Shown: one piece after another, positions 8,677-16,194 of the stretch
Numbering within the stretch: the stretch's first letter is position 1
Layout: each line of letters opens with the position of its first letter
Assembly (NCBI RefSeq): GCF_005795905.1
Contig: NZ_VAWE01000001.1
Coordinates: forward strand, 6,127,001-6,191,000
Reading direction: 5' to 3'
DNA length: 64,000 bases
Source: Streptomyces marianii
GTDB lineage: Bacteria > Actinomycetota > Actinomycetes > Streptomycetales > Streptomycetaceae
Notes under the pieces: generated by a model
The model's input: only the letters and a program-made list of their open reading frames with translations
What the model was told of the DNA's origin: nothing
Database searches by the model: none
Translations under genes and position numbers: made by a program

Positions 8677-9026
8677 CAGACGGCGTGACTCCGTGGTCTG
8701 CAAGCGAATCAAGGTTGGTCCACCAACTCACAACTCGTTGTGGGCATCTCGGTCGGCCCGGTTCCGGAAGCCGGGTCGGCGCGTCACGCGTCCTAGCACC
8801 TCTGGGTGGTTGAAGTGCAGTCACAATAATTCTTGCAGGGCTCACGGCCAGTGCGATGGCGATTTCTCGCCATTGCGCTTCCCAACCCCGCAGGGCCACT
8901 TGATAATCCTGATGCGATCTCCTTGAACGGGAGCCGAACCTAGGATGGTGGGTGCCTCCGAGCACTCCTATTTGACGAAGTAGGCCGAAATCACGGTAAG
9001 TGTAGACGGGGAAAGAGGTCTTCGAG
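8677..9026. promoter_or_regulatory. Divergent promoter region of the ACP/ligase operons
   Basis: About 350 bp separates the leftward ligase operon from the rightward ACP-diiron-FAAL operon, so promoters for both must lie here. The main recognisable element is the palindrome at 8856-8873 listed separately. AT-richer patches (CACAATAATTCTTGCAGG near 8822; TTTGACGAAG near 8970) may hold promoter boxes, but no pair is convincing. Confidence 0.6.
8856..8873. promoter_or_regulatory. Palindromic operator candidate, copy 1
   Basis: ATGGCGATTTCTCGCCAT is a 7-bp perfect inverted repeat around a 4-nt spacer. Related copies occur at 24003-24020 (15 of 18 identical) and 24109-24126 (13 of 18), both in the other divergent promoter region of the cluster. 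This distribution suggests the binding site of a pathway regulator; the LuxR-type gene at 29597-30055 is one candidate. Confidence 0.5.
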
Positions 9027-9377
9027 ATGACCAGCGAAACAGAAGAGCATGGCGAGAGCCTGGATTCCACGGTGCGGACTCTGATCAGGAAGCTGGTGGG
9101 TGAGCTTTCTCCCCTGCAGGTATTTCCGGATGCCCGGCCCGATCAGGTACTCAGGGACGAATTGGGATACGACTCGGTACGTCAAGTCGAGCTCACGTTC
9201 CTCCTGGAGGAGCTCTTTGGGTTCGACTCGCTGGTTATCGAGGAGGCGCCCTTCATGGAGACCGTGAGTGACCTGGAGGATTTTACCTTGGACGTGATCT
9301 CTCAGGGGCGTGCCAAGGTTCCGTCGCAGAGTGATATCGACCGTTTGAGAGAGCTCATTCCGGCCCAGCCGGAATGA
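9027..9377 (+). CDS. Acyl carrier protein
   Basis: A 116-residue carrier protein with the modification Ser in ELGYDSVRQVELTFLL (about residue 51), then the usual acidic helix II and helix III (METVSDLEDFTLDVIS). AAGAGG precedes the ATG. It is the first gene of a rightward operon, followed after about 100 bp by the diiron enzyme and then the FAAL. The order suggests the diiron protein acts on an acyl chain held on this ACP. The N-terminal 15 residues (SETEEHGESLD) are an acidic extension outside the domain. Confidence 0.88.
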   Translation: MTSETEEHGESLDSTVRTLIRKLVGELSPLQVFPDARPDQVLRDELGYDSVRQVELTFLLEELFGFDSLVIEEAPFMETVSDLEDFTLDVISQGRAKVPSQSDIDRLRELIPAQPE

Positions 9378-9477
9378 ATCCTGACATGACCAGCGGGTAG
9401 GAGGTCTTGTCTCCCGCCAGGTGAGTATCGCGATATCACGACGGAATATCAGGACGGGCCCGGAAAGGATGCCAGGT

Positions 9478-10440
9478 GTGACGGTCACCTATGATTCGAG
9501 GGAGACAGGCAGCGCCGAGGCGCGGTTTGTGTGGGACTACGGAACCACGGACGAACGTCTCCGGGCACTGTACGAGAGGGGCAAGGCGGCCCAGTGGAAT
9601 GCCGCTACGGACATCGACTGGGACGCTGGTGTCGGTCTGCCGAGCCGAACCGGCTCCATCGACACCCAGTCGCCTTTGGGGTGGAGCGAGTCCTGCCCGG
9701 TACCGAACGAGCAGTGGGACGCCTTTCAGTGGGAGTTCCACTCCTGGATGACCAGTCAATTCATGCACGGTGAGCAAGGAGCTCTCCTGGCGACGAGCCG
9801 TCTCGTGACGATGGCCCCCGACATGGACACCAAGATGTTCGCGGCCAGTCAGGTTACCGATGAAGCGCGCCATGTCGAAGCGTATGCACGCTATGTCGAT
9901 CTGCTCGGGAACAGCTACGCCATCAACCCATCCCTCAAGCGGATGCTGGACACGGTGGTGGCCGAGAGCCGTTGGGACATCGTCTTCCTCGGCATGCAGA
10001 TCATCGTCGAAGGGCTGGCCCTGGCCGCCTTCAGGCTCGAGCACACCAGGTCGTTCGACCCTGTCATCGCTCAGCTCACTCAGCTCGTGGCCAAGGACGA
10101 GGCGCGGCATGTGGCGTTCGGCCTTCTGACACTGCAGGAGATCTACGGTGAGCTCACCTCTCGTGAGCGCGCCGACCGGGAGGAGTTCGTCAAAGAAGCG
10201 GCGCTGCTGATGTCCCGCAGGTTCCGCCTGGAGGAAATCTGGGCCCGTCTGGACGTGGACGTGGAAGCGGGCACCAACTACGCGCTGCAGGACCAGAAGA
10301 TGATCGACTTCCGGCGACTGATGTTCACGAAGATCGTGACCTCGCTGGCGAAAGTGGGCCTTCTGACCACAGGCGTGCGCACGCACCTGGAACAGCTCGA
10401 ACTCCTCCGTACGCTTCCGTCGAGAGTAAGGGGCTCGTGA
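9478..10440 (+). CDS. Ferritin-like diiron oxidase/oxygenase
   Basis: A four-helix-bundle diiron protein of about 320 residues. The iron ligands are visible: Glu in FMHGEQGALL, the ExxH of DEARHVEAY, Glu in IIVEGLALAAF and the ExxH of DEARHVAFGLL, i.e. two E and two ExxH in ferritin-like order. Such enzymes use oxygen for desaturation, hydroxylation, N-oxidation or C-C cleavage; the reaction here is unknown. I prefer GTG 9478 (GGAAAGG 9 nt upstream). GTG 9421 and ATG 9469 are in frame, and an AGGAGG lies 16 nt before 9421. Its stop overlaps the FAAL start (GTGA). Its place between an ACP and the FAAL suggests an ACP-bound substrate. Confidence 0.75.
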   Translation: MTVTYDSRETGSAEARFVWDYGTTDERLRALYERGKAAQWNAATDIDWDAGVGLPSRTGSIDTQSPLGWSESCPVPNEQWDAFQWEFHSWMTSQFMHGEQGALLATSRLVTMAPDMDTKMFAASQVTDEARHVEAYARYVDLLGNSYAINPSLKRMLDTVVAESRWDIVFLGMQIIVEGLALAAFRLEHTRSFDPVIAQLTQLVAKDEARHVAFGLLTLQEIYGELTSRERADREEFVKEAALLMSRRFRLEEIWARLDVDVEAGTNYALQDQKMIDFRRLMFTKIVTSLAKVGLLTTGVRTHLEQLELLRTLPSRVRGS

Positions 10441-12113
10441 AGATGCTGGCTTCGACACCGCACATGATGTCCTGGCTGGAGGCTCCTCCGCGGGAGCACA
10501 GCCTGCGCTTCTCGGATGGGCACGGGACGTGGACCTCGCACCCCTACACTGCCATGGCGGAACAGGTGCGCCGCAACGCCCACCGGCTTCACCGCGAGGG
10601 CATCGGGTCCGGGGACGTGGTGCTTCTACCCGGACAGAACACGATCGGGTTCGTCACCTCCCTCTACGGAATCCTCCACGCCGGGGCGACACCCGCGATC
10701 GTTGCACCGGTCGGCCCCGACGCGATGGTGAGCCGCCTGAAGACCGTGATCAACTCCGTACGTCCCGCTGCCTTTCTGGCCACGGCGGACTACGCGCCGT
10801 TCCTGGAGGGCCTCGCCCGTCCGCTCGGATGCCGTGTGCTGGCTGAGGCGGAGGACGGTCCGATGGACGACGGCGCACCCGATCTGCCCGAGGTCGCGCT
10901 GGTCCAGTTCAGTTCGGGCTCGACCGGCGACCCCCGCGGAGTGCAGATTCCGTGGTCGGCACTGAACACCCACCTCTTCGGTATCCACGAGTGGCTGTCC
11001 ATCGACAAGGACTCGCGGGTGGTGTCGTGGCTGCCGTTCTACCACGACATGGGGCTCGTGGGCTGTCTGCTGATGCCGCTGGCCAAGGGGGTATCGGCGT
11101 CGTACATGTCGCCGCACGAGTTTATTGGCAACCCGTTGCGGTGGCTCCGCGAGGTCTCGGAGTTCGGTGCAACGGCGTGCGCCGTCGCCGCGTTCTCCTT
11201 GAGTCACATCCTGCGGCGCGTGCGCCCGGAACAGCTGGAGGAGCTCGACTTCAGCCGCATGCGGAGCGTGATCATCGGTGCCGAGCGTATCGACCCGGAT
11301 GTCCTGAGCGCGTTCCACCGGCTTCTCGCCCCTTCCGGCCTGGCCCATAGCGCCCTCCTTCCCGCCTACGGCATGGCCGAGGCGACCCTCGCCGTGACGG
11401 GCGTCCGGCCGGACCCCCGCGTGGTCCACACACAGCTTGTGGACACGAGTGCTCTGGAAATCGGCAAGCCCGTGCTGATCTCCGCCGTCGACACTCCCTC
11501 GGCCACCCGGCTCGTCTCCTGCGGCAGGACACTGACCGGAGTCGGGGTGAACATCCTGGACGCCGATGGCGGCCCTCTCCCGGAGGGCATGTTCGGTGAG
11601 ATCGCCGTGCGCGGGTACTCGCTCGCGACGGGGTACCGACAGGGTGAGCTCACCGCCCTCGATGACCAGCACCGCACCGGGGACATGGGATTCATGGTCG
11701 ACGATGAGCTGTACGTGGTGGGGCGTGCCGGTGACAGCGTCAAGGTGAACGGACGCTGGCTGTTCGCGGAGGACGTCCAGGGCCTGGCCGTCGCAGCATC
11801 GCCCAAGCCGCAGCGGACTGTGGCCCTCCTCGGCAGTCTGTCGGGGGCCAATGCGGCCGTCGTCGTCTTGGAGGACTGCACTGCCGCGGAGGCGTCCGGA
11901 GTGGGGCGCTCCGTGGCGGCGCGACTGCCGGGGCTGCGGGTGATGGTCCTGCTCGTGCCCCACGGCACGTTGCGGCGCACGACGAGCGGCAAACCCAGGC
12001 GGAGGGCCATGTGGCAGGAGCTCGTGATGTCCGGCGACATGGCTTCCCAGGTGGCCTGGGACTCGCTCGACGAGGCCCCGCGGCCGGCGGACCGCTCGGC
12101 GGCAGGTCTCTGA
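10437..12113 (+). CDS. Fatty acyl-AMP ligase (FAAL type)
   Basis: Activates a fatty acid and hands it to a carrier protein. Motifs: FSSGSTGDPRGVQ phosphate loop, the FAAL-typical SWLPFYHDMGLVGCLL, PAYGMAEATLAVT, TGDMGFMVDDELYVVGR and the catalytic Lys in RRTTSGKPRRRAM. 558 residues, usual for FAALs. GTG 10437 overlaps the upstream stop; ATG 10443 is two codons inside. The next gene is an ACP 42 nt on, the natural acceptor. In hybrid clusters FAAL-ACP pairs provide the acyl starter, which fits the lack of a loading domain in the PKS of this cluster. Confidence 0.9.
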   Translation: MKMLASTPHMMSWLEAPPREHSLRFSDGHGTWTSHPYTAMAEQVRRNAHRLHREGIGSGDVVLLPGQNTIGFVTSLYGILHAGATPAIVAPVGPDAMVSRLKTVINSVRPAAFLATADYAPFLEGLARPLGCRVLAEAEDGPMDDGAPDLPEVALVQFSSGSTGDPRGVQIPWSALNTHLFGIHEWLSIDKDSRVVSWLPFYHDMGLVGCLLMPLAKGVSASYMSPHEFIGNPLRWLREVSEFGATACAVAAFSLSHILRRVRPEQLEELDFSRMRSVIIGAERIDPDVLSAFHRLLAPSGLAHSALLPAYGMAEATLAVTGVRPDPRVVHTQLVDTSALEIGKPVLISAVDTPSATRLVSCGRTLTGVGVNILDADGGPLPEGMFGEIAVRGYSLATGYRQGELTALDDQHRTGDMGFMVDDELYVVGRAGDSVKVNGRWLFAEDVQGLAVAASPKPQRTVALLGSLSGANAAVVVLEDCTAAEASGVGRSVAARLPGLRVMVLLVPHGTLRRTTSGKPRRRAMWQELVMSGDMASQVAWDSLDEAPRPADRSAAGL

Positions 12114-12155
12114 ACCAGCTGAAGCAGCTCATATCCTACGGAGGAGCGGATTCCC

Positions 12156-12419
12156 TTGAAGCGTACGGACATCGTCGAACAGATACGAGTCGCCCTCGGC
12201 TCGGCGCTCGGCCGTGAGATAGCCGAACTGCCCGAGAACACATCCCTCTTCGAGGACCTGGCCGTGGATTCGTCCAGTGTGCTGGACCTGCTGCTGACTC
12301 TGGAGGATTCGGTCGGGCTGGAGATCGACCCGGAAGAGCTGGAGGCGGAGATCTTCGAAACGGTCGGCACTCTGTCGGACTACGTCGAGTCCAATCTTGC
12401 CAAGACGGCCCGGGTCTGA
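12156..12419 (+). CDS. Acyl carrier protein
   Basis: An 87-residue carrier protein with the modification site in LAVDSSSVLDLLLTLE (Ser about residue 39) and a conserved helix III (ETVGTLSDYVESNL). It starts with TTG at 12156, preceded by GGAGGAG at good distance; no ATG is available in frame. It directly follows the FAAL and precedes a ketosynthase-III-like gene, so it is probably the carrier on which the activated fatty acid is held for condensation or transfer. Confidence 0.87.
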   Translation: MKRTDIVEQIRVALGSALGREIAELPENTSLFEDLAVDSSSVLDLLLTLEDSVGLEIDPEELEAEIFETVGTLSDYVESNLAKTARV

Positions 12420-12542
12420 CGCCGTGCCCGGCACCGCGCAAGGATCGTTCCGCAATGTGCACCACGAGCCGGCCACGGCTTTCCGAAGCGGCGCGGACCC
12501 ATGCCCGGGCCTCCTCGTATGCCCCGCCTCGGAGAGACTCGC

Positions 12543-13553
12543 ATGACCGTCGCCGCACCATCAGACACGGAGCACGGAGCAACTGGGCGCGGTGTGGTCG
12601 GGCTTTCTCGTGTCTCCGTACGTCTTCCGAAGGGCAGCGAACGGGTGGACCGCATCCTGGAGCGTGCCGGTTCCAGCCTGCTGGAGCGACGGATGTTCGC
12701 GAAGTTCCACGGCCTGCGGGACAGCCCCACCCTGGCCCCCGGCGAGCCGATGGAGGAACTCCTCGTCGGGGCCGCCCGCGATGCCCTCGGAGAGCGAGGT
12801 GCCGACGTCATTCTGTACGGACACACGCAGAGCGTGCAGGATTTCGCGTGCGGCCCCGGGTTCGCACAGCGGCTGCGCAGCAGTCTCGACCTGCCTGACG
12901 TGCGGTTCTACGGGGTATCCCAGATCAACTGCGTCTCCGTGCTGCGCGCCCTGGAAATGGCCCGCCGCTACCACTCCCGGCCCGCCGCGCAGCCGGGGGA
13001 ACGGGTACTCGTACTCGGCGGGGACCACGGCAGCGTCGCCGACGCGGCAAGGATAGTGCCGCGCGTGACGGTCGCCGGCGATGCCGCCGTGGCCGTCGTC
13101 GTGCACAGCTCGGACGAGAACGACTTCCCTCGGTACCGCTATCTGTCGGGTGGCGCGCTGCGGGACGGCCGCTTCCATCGGAGCCTCCGGATGACGACGA
13201 AGGAGCTGACTCTCTTCTCCCAGAGCTGCGTGGGCCACCTGGCCACGGCCCTGAGGGAAGCCACGGACGGGGCGGGAATCGGCTTCTCGGACATCGACTG
13301 GATCATGCCGGACCTGTCCAGCGCCCTTTTCTGGCGCAACTTCTGCCGGGAGACCGGTGTCCAGCAGGAACGTATCTGTCTGGACCTGTTGCCGGAGCGC
13401 GGCCATAACAACGGAGTCGACGCGCTCTCTGCCCTCCAGCACGCTGACATGACCGGCCGACTCCGCCCCGGCGACCGTATCGCGCTCGTCGCGCTCGGGC
13501 CGGGCGCCTACTTCCAGGTCGTGATTGTCGAAGTCACACCGGAGTCGTCGTGA
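12543..13553 (+). CDS. Ketosynthase III-like thiolase-fold protein with altered active site
   Basis: A 336-residue protein related to KAS III (FabH-like) condensing enzymes. The nucleophile position is kept: GVSQINCVSVLRAL puts Cys at about residue 130. The usual HQAN His region reads DWIMPDLSSALFW with no His, and the Asn loop reads ERGHNNGVDALSAL instead of GNTGAAS. Either a His has moved to the GHNN loop or the enzyme does acyl transfer rather than decarboxylative condensation. Start ATG 12543 follows GGAGAG; the longer frame from 12501 lacks a site. The stop overlaps the next gene by 4 nt (GTGA), suggesting a heterodimer with it. Confidence 0.78.
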   Translation: MTVAAPSDTEHGATGRGVVGLSRVSVRLPKGSERVDRILERAGSSLLERRMFAKFHGLRDSPTLAPGEPMEELLVGAARDALGERGADVILYGHTQSVQDFACGPGFAQRLRSSLDLPDVRFYGVSQINCVSVLRALEMARRYHSRPAAQPGERVLVLGGDHGSVADAARIVPRVTVAGDAAVAVVVHSSDENDFPRYRYLSGGALRDGRFHRSLRMTTKELTLFSQSCVGHLATALREATDGAGIGFSDIDWIMPDLSSALFWRNFCRETGVQQERICLDLLPERGHNNGVDALSALQHADMTGRLRPGDRIALVALGPGAYFQVVIVEVTPESS

Positions 13554-14359
13554 GACCTCAGCTGGGAGTCCGCCTCCGAGGAAAGCAGGGGCTAGTGACC
13601 AAGCTGTACATAGATTGCTTCGCGATCACAGTTCGCTCACGTCCTCGGCTGAAGCAAACGGCCGAGTTGCACCGCACGCACCAGCGACGACAAGTTGCGC
13701 ACCTTGTCGCCGCCCGGCGGGGCATACCGGAGGAGCGGATCAAGGTACGACAGCCTGTGGTCGACGACCCCGCGGACGCAGGCGACTTCCTCATCACCCA
13801 ACGGGCTCTGGCCGCACTCGGCCCCCCACCGGAGAAGCCGCACACGCTCTATCTGGTGCGCTCCGGCCCCCTGCTCGATCCGATGGTGGCCCCCCTGACA
13901 GCCACGGTGCACACCATGGGCTGGCCCGGCGACGAGGTGGGCATCAGCCACCTTGAGGAGCAAGGCGGCACGCTCGTGTTCGACCTGCTCGCGTGGGCCG
14001 TCCCCGAGGACGCTGAGGCGACGGTCATCGTCGTCGACGACCCGGCCTATGTGGACGACACGACCGAGAACCCGGCATTCGCCGCCGTCAGTCTGAGGCT
14101 CGCCCCCACGGGCGCCCTTGGTGTCCGTGCCTGCGGCGAGGGGATGCCCCTTGGTGTCGACACCGAGCCGTACGCGCACAAGTTCTCAGGTAAGGGGCCT
14201 TGCGACGCATGGCTGGAACTCTACGCCGCCCTGGCCTCCGGCGCGATCAAGCGGGGCGAGACCGCTCTGCTCCACACAGCGGGCCGGGAACGCCACGGGT
14301 GGGTTCTCGTCGAGGTGGTCCAGCCGGACCAGTTGCGAATGACCAGTGTCCGACTTTAG
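13550..14359 (+). CDS. Unrecognised protein, possibly a degenerate thiolase-fold partner
   Basis: 269 residues, translationally coupled to the KAS III-like gene (GTG 13550 in GTGA). I do not recognise a defined family. The layout is reminiscent of a thiolase half: HTLYLVRSGPLLDPMVAPLT could be a core strand-helix unit, GGTLVFDLLAWAVPED a helix, and EATVIVVDDPAYVDD resembles the strand that in condensing enzymes reads ALVVGAE. No nucleophilic Cys is seen at the matching place. An inactive chain-length-factor-like partner is my best guess, with low certainty. No signal peptide or membrane span. Confidence 0.55.
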   Translation: MRPQLGVRLRGKQGLVTKLYIDCFAITVRSRPRLKQTAELHRTHQRRQVAHLVAARRGIPEERIKVRQPVVDDPADAGDFLITQRALAALGPPPEKPHTLYLVRSGPLLDPMVAPLTATVHTMGWPGDEVGISHLEEQGGTLVFDLLAWAVPEDAEATVIVVDDPAYVDDTTENPAFAAVSLRLAPTGALGVRACGEGMPLGVDTEPYAHKFSGKGPCDAWLELYAALASGAIKRGETALLHTAGRERHGWVLVEVVQPDQLRMTSVRL

Positions 14360-14369
14360 GAGTGACGTG

Positions 14370-15875
14370 ATGGTGACTGGCCAATCTCCCCAGCGACTGC
14401 TCTATGAAGGCTTCCTGCGGAGCCTCGAACACGACCAAGAGGCGGAAGCGCTGCGCATCGGCGCACAGCGCATCACGTACCGGCGCCTGCACGACCGCGC
14501 GCTGGCCCTCGCTGGCAGCCTGGTGTCGGCCGCCCCGCGGCCCCTGCGCCGTGTGGGGGTGCTCGCGGCCCGCAGTGAGGACGCGTACGCGGGACTGCTG
14601 GCCGCGCTGTACACCGGTGCGGCCGTAGTTCCGCTCAACCCGAGTTTCCCGGCGGAACGCCTCAGGTACATGGTGACCGCCGCGTCGCTCGACGGCCTTG
14701 TGGTCGATGAGCGGAGTCAGCGGTCCCTGGCCGCACTGGCCGATGTGCTGGACGGCGTCAGCGTGGTGGCCGAACCCATGGGCCCCGCCCTGGAGGAACC
14801 GATCCTCTCATCGCCGACCGATGTCGCGTACATCCTCTTCACGTCCGGATCCAGTGGACGGCCCAAGGGCGTGCCGGTGCTGCATTCCAGTGTGGTCGCG
14901 TACCTGCGCCATGTCCAGGATCGGTACGCCTTCACGCCCGACGACGTGTTCTCCCAGACATACGACCTGACCTTCGACCTCGCAATGTTCGACCTCTTCG
15001 TCGGATGGGGCAGTGGTGGCACCGTCGTCAGCGTGCCGCCGCACGCCTACGTGTCCCTCCCCGAGTTCATCGCCAGGCACGGCATCACCGTCTGGTTCTC
15101 CACCCCCCGAATGATTTCCCTGGCCCGCCAGGCACGGGGCATGGTGCCCAACTCCTTCCCGAGTCTGCGGTGGAGCCTGTTCTGCGGCGAACCCCTGCTG
15201 GTGCGAGACGCGGCCCAATGGCAGGACGCCGCGCCGCGGTCACACGTGGAGAACCTGTACGGCCCGACCGAGCTGACCATCTCGTGCACCGCGCACCGCT
15301 TCGACCCGGAGACCTCGCCGGGGCGGGCGGTGAACGGCATCGTCCCCATCGGAACCATCCACCCGAACCTCCGGTATCTGCTGCTTGGAGCGGACGACAG
15401 CGACGACGGCACCGGCGAGCTGTGCGTGACCGGGGACCAGACGTTCCGCGGCTACCTCGACCCGTCCGACGACGCCGACCGCTTCGTGGATCACGACGGG
15501 AAACGCTGGTACCGGACGGGCGACCTGGTCCAGCACACCGAGGGCGGAGAACTGGCATACATCGGCCGGCGCGACCACCAGGTCAGCATCGGCGGCGTAC
15601 GAGTGGAGCTGGCCGAGATCGAGTCGGGGCTGCGGCGCCTCCCCGGAGTACGGGAGGCCGTCGCGGTGGCCGCCGACGGTCGGTTGGTGGCGTTCTGCGT
15701 AGGGGAGGAGCACCCGAGCTCCATCATCCTGGCGGAACTCGGATCCTTCCTTCCCCGCTACATGATTCCGCGCCACTTCGAGTACCTCGATGAGCTGCCG
15801 CTCAACGCCAACCGCAAGACCGACCGTCTCGCACTCTCCGCTCGCGCGCACACGCTGCTGCAGGCGGAGACCTGA
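14370..15875 (+). CDS. Stand-alone adenylation domain (NRPS/DltA-like)
   Basis: A 501-residue amino-acid-type adenylation enzyme without a fused carrier. Motifs: A3 FTSGSSGRPKGVPV, A4-like TYDLTFDLAMFDLF, A5 NLYGPTELTIS, A7 YRTGDLVQH, A8 YIGRRDHQVSIGGVRVELAE, A10 LPLNANRKTDR, with Lys in place (Arg replaces the usual Gly). Start ATG 14370 follows AGGAG at 7 nt; the longer frame from GTG 14346 overlaps the upstream gene. It is the last gene of the rightward operon and ends before convergent terminators. The substrate is probably a small amino or hydroxy acid destined for one of the discrete carriers. Confidence 0.82.
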   Translation: MVTGQSPQRLLYEGFLRSLEHDQEAEALRIGAQRITYRRLHDRALALAGSLVSAAPRPLRRVGVLAARSEDAYAGLLAALYTGAAVVPLNPSFPAERLRYMVTAASLDGLVVDERSQRSLAALADVLDGVSVVAEPMGPALEEPILSSPTDVAYILFTSGSSGRPKGVPVLHSSVVAYLRHVQDRYAFTPDDVFSQTYDLTFDLAMFDLFVGWGSGGTVVSVPPHAYVSLPEFIARHGITVWFSTPRMISLARQARGMVPNSFPSLRWSLFCGEPLLVRDAAQWQDAAPRSHVENLYGPTELTISCTAHRFDPETSPGRAVNGIVPIGTIHPNLRYLLLGADDSDDGTGELCVTGDQTFRGYLDPSDDADRFVDHDGKRWYRTGDLVQHTEGGELAYIGRRDHQVSIGGVRVELAEIESGLRRLPGVREAVAVAADGRLVAFCVGEEHPSSIILAELGSFLPRYMIPRHFEYLDELPLNANRKTDRLALSARAHTLLQAET

Positions 15876-15899
15876 TCGCGAGAAGGTCTCTTGGTACGG

Positions 15900-15958
15900 A
15901 TGAAGCCTCTGGTGGAAACGGTTCGCGAAGATCGCGTCCGCTGCATCAGAGGCTTCAT
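15900..15958. repeat. 12-bp inverted repeat after the adenylation gene
   Basis: ATGAAGCCTCTG at 15900-15911 is exactly complementary to CAGAGGCTTCAT at 15947-15958, with 35 nt between. It lies 25 nt after the adenylation gene stop and may be a first, weaker terminator or a protein-binding site. Confidence 0.45.
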
Positions 15959-16071
15959 GCCAGGGCCTCTGGAGATCCGCCCGATCCACGCCCTGTCCCG
16001 CGCTCCCTGGACCGTGGTCCCTGTCGCGCTGCAGAGGGTCGGCTCGCGTATCGAGACCGCCGCCCATGGAA

Positions 16072-16108
16072 AAGGGACACGACGGGGGAGCCAGCCGTCG
16101 TGTCCCTT
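16072..16108. terminator. Bidirectional hairpin terminator between convergent operons
   Basis: AAGGGACACGACGG (16072-16085) pairs perfectly over 14 bp with 16095-16108 around a 9-nt loop. It lies between the rightward ACP-to-adenylation operon and the leftward PKS operon, and fits a terminator serving both strands. The rest of the 15876-16194 gap holds no gene. Confidence 0.75.
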
Positions 16109-16194
16109 CGGTTCCGGCCGGACGCCGGCGCCCTGTCAGGGGCTGACACCCGCGACGTACGGGCGCGGTGCCGCGGTGATGGCCGAACGGCTCG

